From the NCBI RefSeq assembly GCF_000152805.1, contig NZ_CH902578.1, forward strand, positions 3,814,648 through 3,878,647: a stretch of DNA of 64,000 nt, in the 5' to 3' direction. Origin of the DNA: Maritimibacter alkaliphilus HTCC2654 (lineage in GTDB: Bacteria; Pseudomonadota; Alphaproteobacteria; Rhodobacterales; Rhodobacteraceae). Both the position numbers and the translations under genes were made by a program. The notes beneath the pieces are model-generated. The model did not search any database, was not told the DNA's origin, and saw only the letters and a list, made by a program, of their open reading frames with translations. Every line of letters begins with the position of its first letter. Position 1 is the first letter of the stretch. This document shows, in pieces, positions 57,245 through 64,000 of the stretch.

Positions 57245-57300
57245 CACATCCCCGTCTTTCCGGTCCGAAAATATCCCCGCCGGAGGCAAGAAAGTTCTAC
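57245..57300 (-). repeat. Dispersed intergenic element, copy 3
   Basis: On the minus strand GCCTCCGGCGGGGATATTTT is followed by CGGACCGGAAAGAC. It shares GATATTTCGGACCGGAAAGA with copy 4 at 63534 except for one extra T. It lies just after the glycerate kinase stop. Confidence 0.6.
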
Positions 57301-57378
57301 GAGAACTCGCCAACCGGCGACCGGCCCGAGACCGTCTCGCCACCGCCCATTGACGCCGAGCGCAGCGAGGCACCCCCC

Positions 57379-57408
57379 AAAATGAAAGGGCCGCGCGAAG
57401 CGCGGCCC
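57379..57408 (-). terminator. Terminator of the leftward lig operon
   Basis: On the minus strand GGGCCGCGC-TTC-GCGCGGCCC, a perfect 9-bp stem, is followed by TTTCATTTT. It lies about 30 nt past the ligC stop. Confidence 0.8.
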
Positions 57409-57438
57409 CGGGTCGTCCCGCGATAGCGGGGCGAAACC

Positions 57439-58383
57439 CTACTTGAACCCGCGCTCGATGGCGTCGAGGGTCTCCATCGCGGGCAGAACCTGAGCGACGG
57501 CACCATTCGGCTCGCGGCCTTCGGCGATGGCCGACACGAACTCCCGGTCTATCAATTCGATCCCGTTGTTCGACACGGCCACGCCGTCCAGATCGATCGG
57601 GTTTTCTTTCCCGTCGAACAGATCGTCGTATCGCGCGATATAGGTGCCGTTGTCGCAGATGTAGCGGAAGAACGTCCCGAAGGGGCCGTCGTTGTTGAAC
57701 GACAGCGACAGGGTGCAGATCGCGCCGGACGGGGTCTTCATGCCGATGGCCATATCCATCGCGATGTCGAGGTCGGGGTGCTTGGGGCCTTGCAGGCCGA
57801 AGCTCTCCGACACGCTCTCGCCGGTCTGGTACTGGAACAGATCGACCGTGTGACAGGCGTGGTGCCACAGCAGGTGATCGGTCCAGGACCGGGCCTCGCC
57901 CTTGGCGTTGGTGTTGGTGCGGCGGAAGAAATAGGTCTGCACGTCCATCTGCTGAATTTTCAGCTCGCCCGCGTCGATCTTGTTCTTGATCCACTGGTGC
58001 GACGGGTTGAAGCGGCGGACCTGCCCGGCCATGGCGACCAGCCCGGTTTCTTTCTGCTTCTCGACCACCGCGATGGAATCCTCGAGGCTGTCGGCCATCG
58101 GGATTTCCACCAGCACGTGCTTGCCCGCATCCATACAGGCGATGGCCTGTTCGGCGTGCATCTGTGTGGGCGTGGACAGGATCACCGCGTCCACGTCACC
58201 CCGCGCAAGGCATTCGTCCAGCGTCGTCGCCCAATGGCCGACGCCGCGTTCTTTCGCGAAGGCTTCGATCTTTTCCGCGGTCGGCCCCATCACCGAGGTC
58301 ACTTCGACCTCGGGAATGTTGGCCAGCGCGTCCATGTGTTTGATCCCGAAGGCGCCATAGGCGCCGGCGACACAAATACGCAT
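57439..58383 (-). CDS. ligC: 4-carboxy-2-hydroxymuconate-6-semialdehyde dehydrogenase
   Basis: 314 residues, Gfo/Idh/MocA-type oxidoreductase. The N-terminal Rossmann part has ICVAGAYGAFGIKHMDALA; later VDAVILSTPTQMHAEQA, DAGKHVLVEIPMADSLED (EKP variant) and LLWHHACHTVDLFQY. In the protocatechuate 4,5-cleavage pathway LigC oxidises the ring-cleavage product to 2-pyrone-4,6-dicarboxylate with NAD(P). The length matches LigC (about 315). It lies after ligB in the leftward operon. The ATG is preceded by GAAGGGGAA. Confidence 0.92.
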   Translation of the reverse strand: MRICVAGAYGAFGIKHMDALANIPEVEVTSVMGPTAEKIEAFAKERGVGHWATTLDECLARGDVDAVILSTPTQMHAEQAIACMDAGKHVLVEIPMADSLEDSIAVVEKQKETGLVAMAGQVRRFNPSHQWIKNKIDAGELKIQQMDVQTYFFRRTNTNAKGEARSWTDHLLWHHACHTVDLFQYQTGESVSESFGLQGPKHPDLDIAMDMAIGMKTPSGAICTLSLSFNNDGPFGTFFRYICDNGTYIARYDDLFDGKENPIDLDGVAVSNNGIELIDREFVSAIAEGREPNGAVAQVLPAMETLDAIERGFK

Positions 58384-58397
58384 GAGGGTTCCCCTTC

Positions 58398-59643
<1,246 letters not shown>

Positions 59644-59647
<4 letters not shown>

Positions 59648-60585
59648 GGGGTATCCTCCATTTGCGCGTTTCCAAGGGCTGCCAGAATGGCTTCGGCCCT
59701 GTGTTGATAATCTTCCGGCGTCCCGGTCAGGCCGAGATCGCCCATGGCTTGCTGCCACGCCACGGTCGCGGGTGTCATGCGGGCCGCGATGCCGAGGTCG
59801 GCGACGGTCCGCACCACTTCGCGCATTTCGGCGGCCCGGCGGATGCCGTGGGTCGTGGTCCGTTCCATATTATAAGCCGCCCGCGCCGCCCAATCCCAGC
59901 CCGGCATGGATGCGTCGAGCGAGGCGACCACTTCCTCCGCCACTCCGGCTTCGACCGCAGACAGGATGCATTCGAGCGTCAGTGCCTCGATCCCCTTGAC
60001 CATCACGGACCGGATCATCTTGATCGACGAGGCGCGGCCCACATCGCCCTCGATGACGCGGACGGACATGGACAGCCCGTCCATCAACGCCTTGGCGCGG
60101 CGGGCATGGGGGCCGGACACCAGCATGGGCGAGGCGTGCAGCTTGGGGTGGATCGGCGACATGATCGCGGTATCGACATAGCGACCGCCCGCCGCTTCGA
60201 TCACCGTGGCCGAGGCTTGCTTGGTGCCCGGCGCGCAGGAATTGCAGTCGAAATAGAACGTGCCTTCGGGGATCACCTCGGCGACGGCGCGGGCCGCGTC
60301 ATGGGCGCTGTCCGCCGTTACGAGCGAAAAGACGGCGCGGGTGCCCCGCGTCGCGTCGCTCACCGTGTTCGCCCCCGTCACGCCGGCGGCGCCGTAGCGG
60401 TCCCACATGGCCGAGGCGAGCGCATTGTCCGCGCCGGTCGTCTTGATGTCGAAGGCGCGAAGCGTGACACCGACCCCGGCCTCACCCCAGCCTTGGGCAA
60501 GCGCGGCCCCGGCTTCACCGAAGCCGATCAGCGCGATCGGGGTCGGTTCGGCCCCGAAGCTGTCTATGTCTCGATCTGTTCGCAT
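59644..60585 (-). CDS. NAD(P)-dependent oxidoreductase (6PGDH-like, DUF1932)
   Basis: 313 residues. The N-terminal Rossmann motif is IALIGFGEAGAALAQGWG; FDCNSCAPGTKQ and VDTAIMSPIHPKL follow, with the DUF1932 C-terminal part (IKMIRSVMVKGIEALTLEC). It resembles beta-hydroxyacid dehydrogenases. Its place between the LysR gene and ligA, with an ATGA overlap to ligA, suggests a role in the same catabolism; its reaction is not established. Confidence 0.88.
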
Positions 60586-60640
60586 CTGATTGCGATGTAG
60601 GCACGCCCCGGCCCAATTGGAAATTCATTGCCCTGATTGG

Positions 60641-61879
60641 CTATTCGATTTGGGTAGAGGGCGGGCTTTCACGGCGCGTCGCGGCGGCCCGGATCAGGTC
60701 GAGAAACCTTGCCTGCGTGGCCGTCGGCACCCATCCGGTGCGGGTTGTGAGCCCGATGGGGCGGCGGCTGTCGGGCAGGTCCATGTCGAGCTGCACCATG
60801 TCGCCGTGTGCGATTTCGACCTCGGCCTGATGTGGTGAGAGAATGGTCAGGTAATCGCCCCGCGCCAGAAGCCCCCGGACCAGCACCATGGACGAGGATA
60901 CGATGCGCACCGGCGTTTCCTGCATGTCACCGATCTGGAGCGTCCGAAACAGGTAGGACCCGCCCGGTGTTTCCTTGGGCGGGGCGATCCACGGATAGGC
61001 CAGCGTATCGGAAATGCCGATGTTCCGGCGCCCGGCAAGGGGATGGTTCGGCCCCGCAACGACCGAGAGGCGGTCCTCGAACAGCGGCTCCTGCACAACG
61101 TCGTCCACCGGCACCGGATCGCGCAGCGCCCCGATCAGAACGTCGATGTCGCCGTAGCGCAGGCCGCGCAGCAATTCGGCATAGGGCGCGTCGATGGTGC
61201 GGATTTGGACGCCGGCGGACCCCGCGAGCAGGGCGTCGATGGCTTCGGGCAGGATGCGCGTGCGCGACAGCGGCATCGAGCCGACGGTGATGCGCGTGCT
61301 GTCGCGCCCTGCGAGCCGGGTCAGATCGTCGAGCCCCTGATTGAGTTCGGCTTCGGCGAGTTTGACCGAACGGGCGAAGGCCTCGGCCTGCGGGGTCAGT
61401 TCGATCCCGCGACGGCCCGCCGAGAACAGCTCCATCCCCGACAGCTTTTCCAGATCGCGTCCGGCCCGGTGGATCGAGGGCTGCGAAATGCCCAGCGTTC
61501 GGGCGGCGAGGCTGAAGTTGCCCGCGTCCCGGATTGCGATGAGCGCGCGCAACTGGGCGGCCGTGACCCGCAGGTGGAAGTCCGGCACCGGCTTGCCCTC
61601 GCGCCGTCCGATCCTGACCGCAAGCGCCGCGCCATGGGCCAGATGCCCGAACATGCGTCGCACCCGCGCCAGAAGCGCGCCGCCCGCCTTGGTCGGGAAC
61701 ATGCCTTCTGTCCGCCGGTCGAGAAGTTTGGTCCCCAGCCGCGCCTCGAGCCCCGAGATCGCCTGCGTCACTGCAGGCTGGCTCAGGTGCACCTTGTGGG
61801 CGGCGGCCGAAATCCCGTGGGCGTCGGCAACCTCCATGAAGGCGCGCAGATGCCTGAGGTTCAGGAATTCGACCGACAT
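60641..61879 (-). CDS. LysR-type regulator with two N-terminal DNA-binding domains
   Basis: 412 residues, about 100 more than usual LysR proteins. HTH 1 lies at residues 5-65 (LRHLRAFMEVADAHG, LSQPAVTQAISGLEARLG). A second LysR-type HTH is at 106-165 (TAAQLRALIAIRDAGNFS, ISQPSIHRAGRDLEKLSG). The effector domain follows from about 190 (STRITVGSMPLSRTRILP). It likely controls both divergent protocatechuate operons, with an intermediate as inducer. The ATG at 61879 follows AAGGAA. It is probably co-transcribed with the oxidoreductase 55 bp downstream. Confidence 0.9.
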   Translation of the reverse strand: MSVEFLNLRHLRAFMEVADAHGISAAAHKVHLSQPAVTQAISGLEARLGTKLLDRRTEGMFPTKAGGALLARVRRMFGHLAHGAALAVRIGRREGKPVPDFHLRVTAAQLRALIAIRDAGNFSLAARTLGISQPSIHRAGRDLEKLSGMELFSAGRRGIELTPQAEAFARSVKLAEAELNQGLDDLTRLAGRDSTRITVGSMPLSRTRILPEAIDALLAGSAGVQIRTIDAPYAELLRGLRYGDIDVLIGALRDPVPVDDVVQEPLFEDRLSVVAGPNHPLAGRRNIGISDTLAYPWIAPPKETPGGSYLFRTLQIGDMQETPVRIVSSSMVLVRGLLARGDYLTILSPHQAEVEIAHGDMVQLDMDLPDSRRPIGLTTRTGWVPTATQARFLDLIRAAATRRESPPSTQIE

Positions 61880-62057
61880 ATCAGTTCCTTGTGCATGTGC
61901 AGTATTCTGAACCTGCCTCTCGCCTATAGCAAATATTTATGCGCGGCGCGTGGGATTCAAATGGAAAGGCACGTGCCGTCTGCACTAAGCCGTGAGCGAT
62001 GGTCCGGGGTCGCCCGCAGGGCCGTGGCACGAACAGGATCCATGGGAGAGAGACGTT
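61880..62057. promoter_or_regulatory. Divergent promoter region of the protocatechuate 4,5-cleavage operons
   Basis: 178 bp between the LysR start and the GalB-like start. It contains an AT-rich block, TATAGCAAATATTTAT (61925-61940), in otherwise GC-rich DNA; this may be part of a LysR site or promoter. A GGGAGAGAG ribosome site precedes the GalB-like ATG. Confidence 0.5.
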
Positions 62058-62795
62058 ATGTCCGACAAGAAAACCGCCCTCGTCATTTCCGCGCACTCCG
62101 CCGACTTCGTCTGGCGAGCCGGTGGCGCGATCGCGAAGCACGCCAAGCTGGGCTACGACGTCACCGTCGTCTGCCTGTCCTACGGCGAGCGTGGCGAAAG
62201 CGCGAAGCTGTGGAAGCAGGAGGGCATGACGCTCGACAAGGTGAAGACCGAGCGGCGCAAGGAAGCCGAGAACGCGGCTTCGGCTCTGGGTGTCCACGAC
62301 ATTCAGTTCTTCGATATGGGCGACTACCCGCTGGAGTTCACGCGCGAATACAAAGACAAGATGGTCGACGTGATCCGCGCGGTGCAGCCGAAGTTCATGT
62401 TCAGCCATTCGAAGTGGGACCCCTACAACACCGACCACATGAACACGACGCAGTTCGCGCTGGAGACCCGCATGATGGCACAGGCCTGGGGTCACAATCC
62501 GGGCGAGAAGGTGCTGGGCGCACCGCAGCTTTACCTGTTCGAGCCGCACCAGACCGAGCAGATGAACTGGAAGCCGAACATCTTCCTCGACATCTCGGAT
62601 GTGTGGGACAAGAAATGGGCCGCCATTCAGTGCATGCAGGGGCAGGAGCATCTGTGGCACTTCTATGAGAACGTCGCCCAGAACCGCGGCAACCACTTCC
62701 GCCGCAACTCCGGCGGACAGGCGGGCGGCAAGGCCGCGACCCACGCCGAAGGGTTCGAGGCGATCTTCCCGCGCACTGTGGACGAGCTGGACTGA
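62058..62795 (+). CDS. galB: 4-oxalomesaconate hydratase, GalB-like (PIG-L/LmbE family)
   Basis: 245 residues. The PIG-L Zn motif appears as [15 protein letters not shown] (AHPDD variant with Ser-Ala), with [14 protein letters not shown] and the second metal region [16 protein letters not shown]. GalB of Pseudomonas is a PIG-L-fold hydratase that converts 4-oxalomesaconate to 4-carboxy-4-hydroxy-2-oxoadipate. Position directly before a LigK-like aldolase and PrpF-like gene supports this. First gene of the rightward operon. Confidence 0.88.
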   Translation: MSDKKTALVISAHSADFVWRAGGAIAKHAKLGYDVTVVCLSYGERGESAKLWKQEGMTLDKVKTERRKEAENAASALGVHDIQFFDMGDYPLEFTREYKDKMVDVIRAVQPKFMFSHSKWDPYNTDHMNTTQFALETRMMAQAWGHNPGEKVLGAPQLYLFEPHQTEQMNWKPNIFLDISDVWDKKWAAIQCMQGQEHLWHFYENVAQNRGNHFRRNSGGQAGGKAATHAEGFEAIFPRTVDELD

Positions 62796-62806
62796 GGGGA
62801 GGCCGA

Positions 62807-63499
62807 ATGACCTATCAACCCGGAACCACCGGCATCGTCGTCCAAAACATCGAACGCGCCGACCCGGCCGTGATCGACGGTCTGGCAAAGTGTGGCGTGG
62901 CCACGGTGCACGAGGCGCAGGGCCGCAAGGGGCTTTTGAACAGCTACATGCGCCCGATCTATCCCGGCGCGCGCATCGCCGGCTCGGCCACGACCATCCT
63001 CGCCCCGCCGATGGACAACTGGATGATCCACGTGGCGATCGAGCAGTTGAAAGAGGGCGACGTGCTGCTCCTTGGCACGATCAGCCCGTCGGATGCCGGA
63101 TATTTCGGCGACCTGCTGGCGACGAGCGCGATGGCGCGGGGCTGTCGCGGGCTTATCATCGACGCGGGCGTGCGCGACGTGGCCGATCTGAAAGAGATGG
63201 GGTTCCCCGTGTGGTCCAAGGCCATCGGGGCGCAGGGCACGATCAAGGAAACCCTCGGGTCGGTCAACGTGCCGGTCGTCTGCGCCGACGAGCTGGTGAA
63301 CCCCGGCGACGTGATCGTGGCCGATGACGATGGTGTCGTCTGCGTGCGCCGCGAGGAGGCCGCCGATGTGCTGAAAAAGGCGCAGGCGCGCGAAGCGAAC
63401 GAGGCCGAAAAGCGTGCCAAGTTCGAAGCGGGCGAGCTGGGGCTCGACATCTATGGCATGCGTCCGCGGCTCGAGGAAAAGGGCCTGAAGTACGTCTGA
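62807..63499 (+). CDS. ligK: 4-carboxy-4-hydroxy-2-oxoadipate aldolase (HMG/CHA aldolase)
   Basis: 230 residues, class II pyruvate aldolase of the RraA-like fold. The motif [14 protein letters not shown] places Arg123 and Asp124 at the positions used for substrate and metal in HMG aldolase. It splits the pathway product into pyruvate and oxaloacetate. It sits 11 bp after the GalB-like gene, with GGGGAGG upstream of the ATG. Confidence 0.93.
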   Translation: MTYQPGTTGIVVQNIERADPAVIDGLAKCGVATVHEAQGRKGLLNSYMRPIYPGARIAGSATTILAPPMDNWMIHVAIEQLKEGDVLLLGTISPSDAGYFGDLLATSAMARGCRGLIIDAGVRDVADLKEMGFPVWSKAIGAQGTIKETLGSVNVPVVCADELVNPGDVIVADDDGVVCVRREEAADVLKKAQAREANEAEKRAKFEAGELGLDIYGMRPRLEEKGLKYV

Positions 63500-63506
63500 G
63501 GGATTT

Positions 63507-63528
63507 CGCCCCGGCTGACGCCGGGGCG
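63507..63528. repeat. Hairpin after the aldolase gene
   Basis: CGCCCCGGC-TGAC-GCCGGGGCG, a perfect 9-bp stem starting 8 nt after the aldolase stop. There is no T-run. It may be an RNA-stabilising 3' structure or weak terminator inside the operon. Confidence 0.6.
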
Positions 63529-63533
63529 ACCGA

Positions 63534-63590
63534 CCGGGGGAGGCCAGCCTCCCCCGGACCCCCTCCGGGATATTTCGGACCGGAAAGAGG
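63534..63590 (+). repeat. Dispersed intergenic element, copy 4
   Basis: CCGGGGGAGG-CCAG-CCTCCCCCGG hairpin (63534-63557), then ACCCCCTCCGGGATATTTCG followed by GACCGGAAAGAGG. This is the most complete copy of the element seen at 15903, 34959 and 57245. Confidence 0.65.
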
Positions 63591-63599
63591 AGGATCGCC

Positions 63600-64000
63600 G
63601 TGAGTGGTGGTGTGCGGTGCATGTGGATGCGGGGCGGGACCTCGAAAGGCGGGTATTTCCTGGCCGAGGATCTGCCGTCGGACGAGGCGGCGCGCGACGC
63701 GTTTCTGCTGCGCGTCATGGGCAGCCCGGATGTGCGCCAGATCGACGGAATGGGCGGGACTGATCCGCTGACCTCGAAGGTGGCGGTGGTGAAGCGGTCC
63801 GAACGCGAGGGCGTGGACGTGGATTACCTGTTTTTGCAGGTTTTCGTGGATCAGCCCATCGTGACCGACAAGCAGAACTGCGGGAACATGCTGGCGGGTG
63901 TCGGCCCCTTCGCCATCGAGCGTGGGCTGATCCCGGCAACCGGCGAGGAGACCAAGGTGTCGATCTACATGGAGAACACCGGGCAGGTGGCGGTCGCCGA
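63600..64000 (+). CDS. galD: PrpF-family isomerase, GalD-like 4-oxalomesaconate tautomerase (3' end cut by window edge)
   Basis: About 133 residues are visible from GTG 63600, which follows AAAGAGGAGG. PrpF features: CMWMRGGTSKGGYFLAEDLP, IDGMGGTDPLTSKVAVV and the Cys/Gly segment DKQNCGNMLAGVGPFA. In GalD the enzyme tautomerises 4-oxalomesaconate before hydration by GalB. The context with GalB- and LigK-like genes favours GalD over aconitate isomerase PrpF. The C-terminal part lies outside the window. Confidence 0.88.
   Translation, partial: MSGGVRCMWMRGGTSKGGYFLAEDLPSDEAARDAFLLRVMGSPDVRQIDGMGGTDPLTSKVAVVKRSEREGVDVDYLFLQVFVDQPIVTDKQNCGNMLAGVGPFAIERGLIPATGEETKVSIYMENTGQVAVA

Overview
The window looks like chromosomal DNA of a high-GC alphaproteobacterium, most likely from the order Rhodobacterales (Roseobacter/Paracoccus-like). 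Pointers are an NDUFS4-type complex I accessory subunit, a malic enzyme/phosphotransacetylase fusion, Hint_2 proteins with short N-terminal domains, a Zur-znu locus with AT-rich boxes, and very tight packing with many ATGA, GTGA and TGATG start/stop overlaps. No species can be named from the sequence. I found no rRNA, tRNA, CRISPR array, insertion sequence or phage module.

Left part (1-19.8 kb). A truncated AraC-type regulator faces pobA (4-hydroxybenzoate to protocatechuate). Then come a universal stress protein, small zinc-ribbon and monooxygenase-domain proteins, a three-gene coupled set (HugZ-like, lipoprotein, YdcF-like), two paralogous Cys-rich exported proteins flanking an acidic membrane-anchored protein, a DUF305 protein, an atypically AT-rich ClpP-like exported protein, uvrB, an HlyC-type acyltransferase coupled to a VCBS-Hint protein, NDUFS4, a MYG1-like protein, an alpha/beta hydrolase, glyA, nadK and a degenerate sigma-54-type regulator.

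Middle (19.8-50.4 kb). prpE has TTTGCAAA repeats upstream. Three related Cys-rich exported proteins with a calcium-loop-like motif surround a second Hint protein. Next are the malic enzyme, the nucleoside salvage operon cdd-deoB-add-upp, envelope and membrane proteins, a GH63 hydrolase, a large chemoreceptor, the zinc uptake locus znuA/zur-znuC-znuB, a leftward set (methyltransferase, holB, tatD, MBL hydrolase, AEC carrier), and a KpsS-like gene coupled to a short-chain dehydrogenase.

Right part (50.4-64 kb). A BMP-type (nucleoside-like) ABC importer and a glycerate kinase precede two divergent operons for the protocatechuate 4,5-cleavage pathway. Leftward: a LysR regulator with two DNA-binding domains, an oxidoreductase, ligA, ligB and ligC. 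Rightward: a GalB-like hydratase, a LigK-like aldolase and a truncated PrpF/GalD-like tautomerase. Together with pobA this would carry 4-hydroxybenzoate through protocatechuate to pyruvate and oxaloacetate. The lactone hydrolase (ligI) is not in the window.

The most unusual items are the HlyC/Hint pair, the three-member exported family around a Hint gene, the double-HTH LysR protein, the sigma-54-type protein with altered catalytic motifs, and a dispersed intergenic repeat found four times at gene ends.
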